Below are positions 1 through 7,319 of a DNA stretch of 9,170 nucleotides, piece by piece (positions within the stretch are counted from its first letter, which is position 1; every line of letters starts with the position of its first letter). Origin of the DNA: Silvanigrellales bacterium (GTDB taxonomy: Bacteria; Bdellovibrionota_B; Oligoflexia; Silvanigrellales; Silvanigrellaceae); contig JANQPW010000301.1 of NCBI GenBank assembly GCA_028285285.1, positions 1-9,170 of the forward strand. The letters run 5' to 3'. The position numbers and the translations under genes are program-made. Under the pieces are notes generated by a model that was not told the origin of the DNA, searched no databases, and was given only the letters and a program-made list of their open reading frames with translations.

Positions 1-770
1 TTTTGGACCGCTTTCCAGCCGTCGTTGTGCCAAAGTGCAACGTTCTGATAGCCACCATCTTTCACAAACTGGAGGTATTCGCCGCAGGTCACCGGTTTAG
101 AGGCTATTGAGAACGGTTCCAAAAACACACGGTGGCACGGCATTTCGTTGTCGAAGGCAAAACCATGCTCTGGCTTTGCGCCAACCTCAATCAGCCCGGC
201 ATCAAAGGAAACAAATGGATTGTCGGTGCTGAGCTTTTGATCTTTTTCGGGCAGAGAGAGCCTTGGTGTGTTTTCGGGAAACGGAGTTTCAAAAAGATCG
301 AGGAGCAGGTGTTTGATATCGTAAATCAACAACTCTTGGTGTTGGGTTTCATGCTCAATTCCGAGCTCGAAGAGGTGCAGGGCCTCAGAGACCTGATCTT
401 CTCGACAGGGGAGAGTGCGCAAGAAATGTTCCACTTGTTCATCAACATAGCTGCGATATCGCATTGTTTCTTTTACGGTGGGTCGGCTCTTCGTGCCTCG
501 CTTGGGTCGCTCAATACGAGTGCCAAAGCGGTCGTAGTAAGAGTTGAAAAACCAATGGAAGTCAAGGTTGAAAGCCTTGAAGCCAGGGCACATCTGTTGC
601 AGCACCATCTCAAAAAACCAGCTGGTGTGGCCGAGGTGCCAGCGCGGTGGGCTCATGCACTCCATGGTTTGAATCACATAGTCTTCCGGCTGGAGAGTTT
701 GGGTCATGAAGAGGGAACGGGATCGCGTCTTGTGGTATCGCTCAAGGACTTCGAGGTTCTTTTCTGGCAT
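1..770 (-). CDS. egtB: EgtB, hercynine/thiol sulfoxide synthase (ergothioneine biosynthesis), C-terminal part beyond the window
   Basis: EgtB is a non-haem iron enzyme that uses O2 to form the C-S bond between hercynine and cysteine or gamma-glutamylcysteine in the cytoplasm. About 256 residues are visible. An N-terminal DinB-like domain carries SPPRWHLGHTSWFFE (residues 40-54) and an HX3HXE motif, HETQHQE (140-146); by comparison with characterised EgtB, His48, His140 and His144 should be the iron ligands. The FGE-sulfatase-like domain then begins (GFAFDNEMPCHRV, 203-215; KPVTCGEYLQF, 225-235). The frame is still open at base 3, so the C-terminal part is missing and the thiol substrate cannot be judged. 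I chose the ATG at 770 because GGGAG lies 11 nt upstream; an in-frame ATG at 788 is possible but has a poorer ribosome site. It lies 92 bp downstream of egtD on the same strand, a normal egtDB pair. The family call is firm; the start is less certain. Confidence 0.93.
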   Translation of the reverse strand, partial: MPEKNLEVLERYHKTRSRSLFMTQTLQPEDYVIQTMECMSPPRWHLGHTSWFFEMVLQQMCPGFKAFNLDFHWFFNSYYDRFGTRIERPKRGTKSRPTVKETMRYRSYVDEQVEHFLRTLPCREDQVSEALHLFELGIEHETQHQELLIYDIKHLLLDLFETPFPENTPRLSLPEKDQKLSTDNPFVSFDAGLIEVGAKPEHGFAFDNEMPCHRVFLEPFSIASKPVTCGEYLQFVKDGGYQNVALWHNDGWKAVQ

Positions 771-862
771 TGTGTTTGAGTCTCCCATTTTTGTCACAGA
801 TTCCAGCACTTCCTCAGGGCCAAGTTTGAGTGGGTGCGTTTGGAAGAGAGTGGCTCTCAAGT

Positions 863-1858
863 TTAGTTCACGCGAAGGAGATGAATACTGAACAAGTCTT
901 CGGGGTCAGTGAAAAGGCGCAACGGGCTGTATCCAACCCTCTTCACCATTTCTTGAAATCGATCCACTGTGTACTTGTAGCTGTTTTCTGTGTGAATGGT
1001 TTCTCCTTCTCGAAACTGAAAACGATGCGTCGATGGCCCAATTGAAACATCTTGGTCGCACAGACTCACCAGGTGCATCTCGATTCGGCTCAGCTCAGAG
1101 TTGAAGATGGCACGGTGTTTAAACTGCTGGAGCTGAAAGTTGGCACCCAGTTCTCGATTGATGCGCTGGAGCAAATTGATATTGAAGGCAGCTGTGGTTC
1201 CCTGAGAGTCGTTGTAGGCACTTTCAAGCACGTTCACGTCTTTGACGAGGTCGACCCCACAAAGAAAGAGATCTCCACTTTGCAAGACTCCTGACCAGTT
1301 TTTGAGAAAGCGTTCAGCCTCCTGTGGCGTGAAGTTGCCAATGGTTGAGCCGGGAAAAAAGCTCAGTTTCGAAGCTGGACTGTGGGAGAGTTCGTTAGGG
1401 AGTTCCTTCAACTGCGTGTAGTCTGCACAAATAGCACTCACATTCAGTGATGGAAATTTACTTTTGACCTGTTCCACTGCTGACAGCATGAACTCACGTG
1501 AGATATCAATAGCCACGTACCCGGCAGGGTTGGAAAGCAGATCCAGAAGTAAGCTGATCTTGTGATGGCTGCCGCTACCCAACTCCACAATTGTGGTTTG
1601 CTCTCCTGCAGCTTCCGCGACAGGTCGGGCCGAGGCCTCTAAAATCGCTTTCTCGGTGCGGGTGGGATAGTACTCGGGAAGCCGACAGATCTCATCAAAA
1701 AGACGGGAACCCTCAAAGTCGTAGAGGTATTTTGAAGGCAAAGATTTAGCAGGTTGTGAGAGCCCAAAAGCCACATCTTCGAGGAAGTCGGTGGTGGTGG
1801 GCTCAAAGTCGAAAAGCTGAACGTTTTTGTTTCCGATGATCGTGTCTACGGTTCCCAT
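863..1858 (-). CDS. egtD: EgtD, L-histidine N-alpha-methyltransferase
   Basis: This SAM-dependent enzyme trimethylates the alpha-amino group of histidine to give hercynine, the first step of ergothioneine synthesis. The 331-residue length is normal for the family. The sequence shows the N-terminal YLYDFEGSRLFDEICRLPEYYPTRTE region (residues 44-69; Tyr64 is probably the histidine-site tyrosine), SAM motif I VELGSGSHHK (91-100), the acidic ribose-binding strand YVAIDIS (114-120), FFPGSTIGNFTPQEAERFL (167-185, with the substrate-binding Asn175), and HTENSYKY (289-296), whose Glu291 and Ser293 match the pair that holds the histidine in mycobacterial EgtD. Every key position I can check is present, so it should be active. 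The ATG at 1858 is supported by a strong AGGGGAG site (1863-1869) 4 nt upstream. It is first in an egtD-egtB unit and has a long leader with a sigma70-like promoter at 2106-2133. Confidence 0.96.
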   Translation of the reverse strand: MGTVDTIIGNKNVQLFDFEPTTTDFLEDVAFGLSQPAKSLPSKYLYDFEGSRLFDEICRLPEYYPTRTEKAILEASARPVAEAAGEQTTIVELGSGSHHKISLLLDLLSNPAGYVAIDISREFMLSAVEQVKSKFPSLNVSAICADYTQLKELPNELSHSPASKLSFFPGSTIGNFTPQEAERFLKNWSGVLQSGDLFLCGVDLVKDVNVLESAYNDSQGTTAAFNINLLQRINRELGANFQLQQFKHRAIFNSELSRIEMHLVSLCDQDVSIGPSTHRFQFREGETIHTENSYKYTVDRFQEMVKRVGYSPLRLFTDPEDLFSIHLLRVN

Positions 1859-2147
1859 GTGTCTCCCCTGCCAACATCAACTTGATTTCAATTCTGAGAC
1901 AGATGGGGCCACCCAGCCGGCCGCCACCACGCCCTCTCGAGTGACCGAGAAAAGTCGGCTCGAAATTTGGTGAAAATGACTCCCTTTTCTCCAAAAAAGG
2001 TCTTGTAAAGGCAAGGCCGAGGCGCCGGTTGGCACAGTGCAGAAAGAAGCGCACAAGCCGAGCGACAACAAGAGATTGCATTTATAAGACCGCTGCTAGC
2101 GCAGGAGTATAGGGACTGAGACTCAAATTGCAAACGTGGCTTTCGGC
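1859..2147 (-). other. Intergenic region and presumed 5' leader of egtD
   Basis: This is 289 bp between the phosphatase stop and the egtD start. If the promoter at 2106-2133 is used, the egtD transcript would carry about 240 nt of leader. On the minus strand I see short inverted repeats: CCTTTT/AAAAGG around a 6-nt loop (about 1983-2000), CCGA/TCGG around CTTTTC (about 1945-1960), and GGCC pairs in a GC-rich stretch (about 1905-1925). None is followed by a T-run convincing enough for an intrinsic terminator, and I recognise no known riboswitch class. Several short open frames cross it, but they have no recognisable protein character. Confidence 0.5.
2106..2133 (-). promoter_or_regulatory. Predicted sigma70-like promoter for egtDB
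   Basis: On the minus strand TTGCAA (-35, 4/6 to consensus) is followed after 16 bases by TATACT (-10, 5/6). Transcription would start near 2099, just downstream of the phosphatase gene. It is the best-scoring promoter-like pair I could find in the gap upstream of egtD. It is a prediction by eye only. Confidence 0.5.
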
Positions 2148-2972
2148 TCAGGCAGGAGAGCGAACCGTCTCTCTCGACTGCGGCGTTTCTGGCTCCCGCT
2201 GCATGAGGCACACGCTAATGTTGTCTTCACCACCTGAGGCAAATGCCTGCTCGACCAGCTGGCGTGTGAGGCGGGGGAGATCAGTGGCGTTTTTTTTGAA
2301 ATGCCAAAGAATTTGTTGAGCACTGAGTTTGTTGGTGAGTCCGTCGCTGCAGAGCAACCAAAGGTCATCTTTTTGGCTTTCCACGAGGAGCACATCTGGT
2401 TCCGTGGCTGGCATCATGCCCACATTGCGAGAAAGCACGTGTTTGATGGGCAGATGCTCAATTTCAGCCCTCTTTTTTCCCGATATGATCTGTTCATTTT
2501 CGAGGGTGTGGTCAGGAGTCATCTGAAAGAGCTGCTGGTCTCGAAAAAGGTAGGCTCGGCTATCTCCGACGTGGGCGATCGCAACACGACCTCCGATGTC
2601 GAGCCAGCACATCAGAGTAGCGCCCATGTGGATCAGCTCTTTGTTGCGCTGGCCCTCTTCAAAGATCATGGCGGAAGTGTCGATAAACTTTTCCTTCAGA
2701 AAAGACTCGATGGGAGGGCGACTTTTTGGCACGGCGCGGAGCCAGCGAGTGAGGTGCTTTCGCATGAGCCGAATGGCCAGCTGTGAGGCCTCTTGACCAC
2801 CTCTGTGCCCCCCCATGCCGTCTGCAAGCACGGCAAAGCTTCCGTCGGGCTCCACCCACACGGCGTCTTCATTTCTGCGGCGCACAGCGCCCACGTGAGA
2901 AAGAGCAAAACCACGGTTAACCGGCTCCCGGCTGCCGCTTGTTCGTGAAGGCTGTTTTTCATTGTTGGCCAC
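2148..2972 (-). CDS. PP2C-family Ser/Thr protein phosphatase (PrpC/Stp type)
   Basis: A soluble, single-domain metal-dependent phosphatase of 274 residues, expected to dephosphorylate phospho-Ser/Thr proteins and so counteract a Hanks-type kinase. No kinase lies in the window. The family motifs come in order: HVGAVRRRNEDAVW (residues 26-39, Asp36), VLADGMGGHRGG (48-59, Asp51 and Gly52 for the metals), MGATLMCW (116-123), AHVGDSRAYLF (133-143), PDHTLENE (153-160), HVLSRNVGM (178-186), LLCSDGLTNKLS (206-217, Asp210) and GGEDNIS (247-253, Asp250). All metal-binding acids are present. There is no signal peptide or membrane segment, and residues 1-20 are a polar tail. I start it at the GTG at 2972 because GAGG lies 7 nt upstream and the conserved domain begins shortly after; the frame is open further upstream to a TTG-like start at 3149, but that extension would run through the divergent promoter region and is not PP2C-like. 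It is transcribed divergently from valS. Confidence 0.93.
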   Translation of the reverse strand: MANNEKQPSRTSGSREPVNRGFALSHVGAVRRRNEDAVWVEPDGSFAVLADGMGGHRGGQEASQLAIRLMRKHLTRWLRAVPKSRPPIESFLKEKFIDTSAMIFEEGQRNKELIHMGATLMCWLDIGGRVAIAHVGDSRAYLFRDQQLFQMTPDHTLENEQIISGKKRAEIEHLPIKHVLSRNVGMMPATEPDVLLVESQKDDLWLLCSDGLTNKLSAQQILWHFKKNATDLPRLTRQLVEQAFASGGEDNISVCLMQREPETPQSRETVRSPA

Positions 2973-3174
2973 TCGAGTGCCTCGTTGTTTCTGGCGGGTT
3001 TTTCTTTTTTTCAGAATAGCACAGGCCAAAATGAGACGGGAATGCAATGGGCAGACGAGGCGGTCGGGAACGACGAGATAGACCTTTTTTGAGATTGCCC
3101 TTCGCTGATTGCACGCAATTCTGCCCAGTGCTAGACCTGGAGGCAACACACACGCCGATCAGGGAGGTGTCACA
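2973..3174. promoter_or_regulatory. Divergent intergenic region between the PP2C gene and valS
   Basis: This 202-bp region must hold promoters for both directions. For the phosphatase gene (minus strand) an extended -10, TGCTATTCT, sits at 3013-3021, which would give a leader of about 34 nt. For valS (plus strand) TTGCAC at 3109-3114, then 17 bases, then TAGACC at 3132-3137 preceded by TGC, is a weak extended -10 candidate. A T-rich tract lies at about 2998-3011. There is no room for, or sign of, a T-box leader before valS. Both promoter calls are tentative. Confidence 0.35.
3161..3167 (+). promoter_or_regulatory. Ribosome binding site fixing the valS GTG start
   Basis: AGGGAGG lies 7 nt before the GTG at 3175. 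The same spacing is seen before the PP2C, LRR and ThiE-like starts. It argues for starting valS at 3175 rather than at the in-frame ATG at 3109, which would add 22 residues with no ValRS character. Confidence 0.75.
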
Positions 3175-5898
3175 GTGAGTTTGAGCGGTGCTTTTGAAAA
3201 ACCTTATGACCCCAGCGAGTTTGAAGAAAAGCGAGCTCAAGATTGGATTGACAAGGGATTTTTTGCCAGTCAACCAAAAAGCGACACAACCCACTACACC
3301 ATTGTGATTCCTCCCCCCAATGTCACAGGTGATCTTCACATTGGTCATGTTCTCAACAACACCCTTCAAGATATTCTCATTCGTTGGCAACGCCTGAAGG
3401 GTCGTGAAACCTGCTGGGTTCCCGGCACCGACCATGCCTCTATTGCCACAGAGGCCAAGGTCACCAAGAAGCTTGCCGATGAGGGGATCAACAAAAGAGA
3501 GTTGGGTCGTGAGAAGTTTCTGGAAGAGGCCTATAAGTGGAAGTCCAATTATGGTGGCCGCATCATTGGCGCTCTGAAGCGATTGGGGGCGAGCTGTGAT
3601 TGGGATCGAGAGGTTTTCACAATGGATCCCGATTACCACCAAGCTGTGCTTCAAGCCTTTGTGACACTCTATGATCAAGGCCTCGTTTACAAAGGGCATC
3701 GATTGGTCAATTGGTGCCCTGTGAGTCAATCGGTGATCTCTGATGAAGAAGTCATTTCGGAAGAGCGTCAGGGTCATCTTTGGCATATTTCTTACCCGGT
3801 TGTGAGCCCCACCCCCGGAGGACCAACAGCCGTTGAAGTGGCCACGACCCGCCCCGAAACACTCTTTGGGGATCTTGCTGTTGCTGTGCACCCCGAAGAC
3901 GAACGTTACCAAGGGCTCATTGGACAAAAGGTTCGGGTTCCCGTTTGCGATCGCGAAGTGCCGGTAATTGCAGACACATACGTGGAGCGAGACTTCGGAA
4001 CCGGAGTTGTGAAGATCACACCCGCACACGACATGAATGACTATGAAGTTGGCCAGCGGCACAACCTGGGTTTGCTCAACGTCATGAACCCCGATGCCTC
4101 ATTGAATGAGAACTCTCCTCCGGCCTATCAGGGTTTGGATCGGTATGAAGCCCGCCAAAAACTCGTGAAGGAGTTGAAGGAACGGGGTCTGCTTGTGAAA
4201 ACCGACAATCATAAGATGGTGGTGGGGATTTCTGAGCGGGGTCATGTTCCCATTGAGTTCTATCTCAGCGAGCAGTGGTACTTTAAAATGGAAGGCCTAG
4301 CCCAACTGGCGCTCGAAGAGACCCGCTCGGGTCGGCTGCGACTCCTCCCAGCTTTCACAGAGAAAATTTGGGAGCATTGGTTGGGGGGTATCAAGGATTG
4401 GTGCGTGTCGCGACAGCTGTGGTGGGGCCACCGCATTCCGGTCTACACCTGCACGTCGTGTTCCAAGGTGCACTGTGCTGTTGAGGCTCCAGCTGCTTGT
4501 GAAGCTTGTGGCCATGTGGAGTTTGAGCAGGAAGAAGATGTTTTAGACACCTGGGCCAGCTCTTGGCTTTGGCCCTTTGCTGTGCAGGGTTGGCCAAAAA
4601 ATGATGCCCAAACCCAAAAGCAGATGGAGGCCTACTACCCCACAGAGACCATTGTGACGGGCCAGGACATCATCTTTTTCTGGATTGCTCGAATGGTCAT
4701 GGCCGGTAAGCACTTTACGGGTAAACTCCCCTTCAAGAGTGTTTATTTCACGCCCATTGTGCGCGATAGCAAGGGCCGGAAAATGAGCAAGTCTTTGGGG
4801 AATTCTCCCGACTTGCAGAAGCTCATGGCTGAGTACGGCACAGATGCTCTGCGCTTTAGTTTGGTGAATCAAATCGTGTTGGGTCAAGACATCCATTGGA
4901 AAAATGAGTCTTGCGAAATGGGCCGAAACTTTGCAAACAAAATCTGGAATGCCACACGCTTCCTTTTGTCTCATGCTGAGAAGCGAAACATCTCGAGCGC
5001 CAAATGCACCTTTGAAAGCCTCAAAATTCCTAATGATGCAGTGGCTACCTGGCTGTTCAGTGAGTTTTGCCAAACTTTAGAGACTGCAGATAAAGCACTC
5101 AGTGGTATGAACTTTGCCACGTACTCTTCAAAGCTCTATGAGCATCTTTGGATGGTGTTTTGCGATTGGTTTGTTGAGTTGCTGAAGCCTGTGTTGGCCG
5201 AAGCAGCAGAAACTAATGCTTCGGTAGCAAGTTTGAAAAGAGCGGATGAGCTGTTGCAGTTTGCGCTGAGTTTGTTTGACGGAGCGTTGCGACTGCTTCA
5301 CCCCCTCATGCCATTTGTTACAGAAGAAATCTGGCAGCGCCTCGCTGAAGGGCGCTCATCTCAAACCATAGGTCGTCAACTGTGGCCCAACGCAAAGGAG
5401 TTGACTGCGCGCTACGAGCCCGATCCAGCCTCTGTTGCGCACATGCGAGCCGTTCAAGGTGTGGTTGGCGCTGTTCGTGCCATTCGTGGTCAATACTCGC
5501 TTCACCCCGGGCTCCGTTTGCGTGTGGTTTTGCCCGAGGCTTCCCGAGATCGCTTTGGTGAGCATGTCGCTGCCATGGAATATCTCTCCGGATCTCAGCT
5601 CCACTTTGAAGATGCTCTGCCACAGGTTGTGGGTGCCGCCCTCACCCAGGGCACTGAGGTCTTTGTGGATCTGGAGGGCCATGTTGACGCTGCCAGTGAG
5701 GTGAAGAGCGTGAAGCAGCGCCTGCAGAAGATCGAGCAGGTGCTTGTGGGAATCCAGAAAAAACTTTCCAATGAGAAATTTGTGAGTGGTGCACCGGAGT
5801 CTGTGGTGGCCGGTGCCCGGGCCCAGGAGTCCGAAAACCTTGCCGAGAAAAAGCTCCTCAATCGGGTTTTGGAGTCCATGCAAAGTCAGGGAGGGTGA
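3175..5898 (+). CDS. valS: Valyl-tRNA synthetase
   Basis: Charges tRNA-Val with valine in the cytoplasm and hydrolyses mischarged Thr-tRNA-Val. The 907-residue length fits bacterial ValRS. It is a class I synthetase: PPPNVTGDLHIGH (residues 46-58) and KMSKS (536-540) form the ATP site. The CP1 editing domain is present, with ATTRPETLFGD (223-233) and the TPAHDMNDYEVG segment (Asp286 near the editing site). Cys426, Cys429, Cys442 and Cys445 make a CxxC...CxxC zinc-ribbon pattern found in many bacterial ValRS. DVLDTWASSWLWPF matches the usual DTWFSSALWPF block with two substitutions. The anticodon-binding domain follows, and the last ~70 residues (about 837-907) are the charged coiled-coil arm typical of the family, ending in an NLAEKKLLNRVLESM-type helix. 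The GTG start at 3175 has AGGGAGG 7 nt upstream. It is first in a plus-strand unit with orn and the LRR gene. No frameshift or lesion is seen. Confidence 0.98.
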   Translation: MSLSGAFEKPYDPSEFEEKRAQDWIDKGFFASQPKSDTTHYTIVIPPPNVTGDLHIGHVLNNTLQDILIRWQRLKGRETCWVPGTDHASIATEAKVTKKLADEGINKRELGREKFLEEAYKWKSNYGGRIIGALKRLGASCDWDREVFTMDPDYHQAVLQAFVTLYDQGLVYKGHRLVNWCPVSQSVISDEEVISEERQGHLWHISYPVVSPTPGGPTAVEVATTRPETLFGDLAVAVHPEDERYQGLIGQKVRVPVCDREVPVIADTYVERDFGTGVVKITPAHDMNDYEVGQRHNLGLLNVMNPDASLNENSPPAYQGLDRYEARQKLVKELKERGLLVKTDNHKMVVGISERGHVPIEFYLSEQWYFKMEGLAQLALEETRSGRLRLLPAFTEKIWEHWLGGIKDWCVSRQLWWGHRIPVYTCTSCSKVHCAVEAPAACEACGHVEFEQEEDVLDTWASSWLWPFAVQGWPKNDAQTQKQMEAYYPTETIVTGQDIIFFWIARMVMAGKHFTGKLPFKSVYFTPIVRDSKGRKMSKSLGNSPDLQKLMAEYGTDALRFSLVNQIVLGQDIHWKNESCEMGRNFANKIWNATRFLLSHAEKRNISSAKCTFESLKIPNDAVATWLFSEFCQTLETADKALSGMNFATYSSKLYEHLWMVFCDWFVELLKPVLAEAAETNASVASLKRADELLQFALSLFDGALRLLHPLMPFVTEEIWQRLAEGRSSQTIGRQLWPNAKELTARYEPDPASVAHMRAVQGVVGAVRAIRGQYSLHPGLRLRVVLPEASRDRFGEHVAAMEYLSGSQLHFEDALPQVVGAALTQGTEVFVDLEGHVDAASEVKSVKQRLQKIEQVLVGIQKKLSNEKFVSGAPESVVAGARAQESENLAEKKLLNRVLESMQSQGG

Positions 5899-5899
5899 C

Positions 5900-6433
5900 G
5901 TGGCGGAAAAACACAGCTTGCTTTGGCTCGACTTGGAGATGACAGGTCTTGATCCGCAGCGGGATCGCATCTTGGAGGCGGCTGCGATCGTGACCGATTT
6001 TGCAGACAATGAGCTCGGATCTTTGGAAGAGGTCGTTTTTCAGAATCAGGAGATTCTTGACGGAATGGACGACTGGTGCCGGAAGCATCACGGAGAGAGT
6101 GGACTCACTGCTCGGGTTCCCAACGGCATCTCCGAGGCGGAGCTCGATGCGAAGCTCTGTGGCTTGATTGACAAGAGTGCTCCCGGCACGCGACCGATAT
6201 TGTCTGGAAACTCCATTGCCCAGGACCGGAAGTTCGTGGACGCCTACCTGCCGCTCTTTTCTGAACGGCTGCACTACCGCATGTTGGATGTTTCGAGCTT
6301 TAAGATCATCTTTGAGCATCGCTTTGGAAAACCCTACAAGAAGAAAAACGCTCACCGGGCGCTTGATGACATTCGGGAGTCAATGAGCGAACTGAGTCAC
6401 TACCTCCAGCACATCAGTCTGGAGCAGAGCTGA
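5900..6433 (+). CDS. orn: Oligoribonuclease (DEDDh 3'-5' exoribonuclease)
   Basis: Orn degrades very short RNAs, above all dinucleotides, finishing mRNA decay and, where c-di-GMP is used, clearing pGpG. The 177-residue length is standard for the family (about 180). The DEDDh residues are all visible: Asp11 and Glu13 in LDLEMTGLD, Asp109 in SGNSIAQDRKFVD, His152 and Asp156/157 in HRALDDIRES. YRMLDVSSFK (126-135) is also characteristic. The start is the GTG at 5900, one base after the valS stop, with AGGGAGG (5888-5894) inside the end of valS; an in-frame ATG at 5786 lies within valS and would add non-family residues. The one-base junction suggests translational coupling to valS. An Orn rather than a NrnA/NrnB-type enzyme is typical of gamma- and beta-proteobacteria, actinobacteria and some Bdellovibrio/Myxococcus relatives. 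Confidence 0.97.
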   Translation: MAEKHSLLWLDLEMTGLDPQRDRILEAAAIVTDFADNELGSLEEVVFQNQEILDGMDDWCRKHHGESGLTARVPNGISEAELDAKLCGLIDKSAPGTRPILSGNSIAQDRKFVDAYLPLFSERLHYRMLDVSSFKIIFEHRFGKPYKKKNAHRALDDIRESMSELSHYLQHISLEQS

Positions 6434-6470
6434 AAAATGGTGTTTCATTGTTCCGACTGGGAGATGTGTG

Positions 6471-7319
6471 ATGAGTGCGGAGTTTGTTTTATTTGAAAAA
6501 CCTACGGCTGAGTTGAGCGATCCTCTTCAGGCCCAAACCCAGAAGACTCTGTTGCGGGCTCTGCGAACCAAAGATCTTCAGGAGGCGGCTGCCCGCTTTC
6601 CCGAGCTTCAAGAACTCGATATTTCCCGTGACCCTTGGTCGGCGCAGGGGCCAGCCCTTAGCCTTTCCTTTCTCAGAAGTGTGAGGAATCTGAGGGTCTT
6701 GAGAGCTGACTATCAAAAGTTTTCAGATCCCGAAGTTCTTGATGAGGAGGGGGTTCTCAACAGCGTCCAAGAAATCAGTTTGCGAAGTTGTGGAGCCCTC
6801 GGTGAGTGCAATTGGGGCCGTTTTTCTCAACTGAAGTCGCTTCACCTTTCTGAATCTGAGCTTTCGGGTGCAGACCCCTTGGGGAGTCTCCCTCAGGGTT
6901 TGGAGAGGCTGAGTCTTTCAAAACTCGGCCTCCGTCAAGCCGACTTCTTGGAGCAGCTCCCCGATGTCATTGAGTTGGATCTTTCTGAAAACAACCTTTC
7001 GCGATTGCCCTCCCTGAATCACATGGGTGGCCTCAAGAAGCTCCTGCTGCGGAAAAACATGTTGGAGAACTTAGAGAGTCTTCGTTCTTTACGTCGCCTT
7101 CAGGAGCTCAACGTGGCCGACAATTCCCTAGACAACGTTGAGGCTCTGGAAAACATGCGAGATTTACGGCGTCTCAACTTTGCACGAAATCGTGTGCGGG
7201 AGATCAAGCCCTTGCGCGATTGCGACTCCCTCGAGAGTGTTTGTTTGTCGCTGAATCCCATTTATGAGAGCGACATTGAGGAGGTTTTTCGACGGTCGGT
7301 CAGAATAGAAGCTGACTGA
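6471..7319 (+). CDS. Cytoplasmic leucine-rich-repeat protein, SDS22-like repeats
   Basis: A 282-residue protein made almost wholly of leucine-rich repeats; the function is not known. Repeat cores (LxxLxL) begin at about residues 46, 74, 99, 121, 144, 166, 188, 210, 232 and 254. The last five are spaced exactly 22 residues, with the pattern LxxLxLxxNxLxxLxxL (for example VIELDLSENNLSRLPSL and LQELNVADNSLDNVEAL), the SDS22/internalin-type repeat. The first two or three are irregular. Residues 1-43 form a leucine- and alanine-rich N-terminal cap, and LSLNPIYESDIEEVF (259-273) resembles an LRR C-terminal cap. I see no signal peptide, membrane segment, lipobox or catalytic domain, so a cytoplasmic protein-binding role is inferred. 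The start is the ATG at 6471, with GGGAG (6459-6463) 7 nt upstream; the GTG at 6468 is less well placed. It follows orn after 37 bp, and its 3' end overlaps the convergent ThiE-like gene by 58 bp. Confidence 0.85.
   Translation: MSAEFVLFEKPTAELSDPLQAQTQKTLLRALRTKDLQEAAARFPELQELDISRDPWSAQGPALSLSFLRSVRNLRVLRADYQKFSDPEVLDEEGVLNSVQEISLRSCGALGECNWGRFSQLKSLHLSESELSGADPLGSLPQGLERLSLSKLGLRQADFLEQLPDVIELDLSENNLSRLPSLNHMGGLKKLLLRKNMLENLESLRSLRRLQELNVADNSLDNVEALENMRDLRRLNFARNRVREIKPLRDCDSLESVCLSLNPIYESDIEEVFRRSVRIEAD
7262..7319. other. 58-bp tail-to-tail overlap of two convergent genes
   Basis: The stop of the plus-strand LRR gene (7317-7319) lies inside the minus-strand ThiE-like gene, whose stop (TAA, 7262-7264) lies inside the LRR gene. 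I see no intrinsic terminator for either transcript in or just beyond the overlap, so the two mRNAs probably share antisense 3' ends. Confidence 0.7.

Noticed and set aside
132..779. 215-residue plus-strand open frame
   Set aside because: It lies antisense to egtB, whose minus-strand frame shows clear DinB and FGE-sulfatase motifs; the plus-strand translation has no family character.
1983..2000. Intrinsic terminator in the egtD leader
   Set aside because: The CCTTTT/AAAAGG stem is weak and AT-rich and is not followed by a T-run.
1803..2081. Short minus-strand open frames (64-107 residues) in the egtD leader
   Set aside because: They overlap one another in different frames, run into egtD or the phosphatase gene, and have no plausible ribosome site or protein-like pattern.
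3109..3174. N-terminal extension of ValRS from an upstream ATG
   Set aside because: The extra 22 residues have no ValRS character, and the GTG at 3175 has an ideal ribosome site.
2973..3174. T-box leader controlling valS
   Set aside because: The region is short, has no T-box sequence or terminator hairpin, and T-boxes are mainly a Gram-positive feature.
2959..4062. 367-residue minus-strand open frame opposite valS
   Set aside because: It is a shadow of valS coding sequence, which has unmistakable HIGH and editing-domain motifs on the plus strand.
4543..5073. Minus-strand open frame opposite the valS KMSKS region
   Set aside because: Antisense to firmly identified valS, with no recognisable domain.
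2148..7319. Functional pairing of the PP2C phosphatase with the SDS22-like LRR protein
   Set aside because: Eukaryotic SDS22 binds PP1, an unrelated phosphatase family, and the two genes here are divergent units separated by valS and orn.
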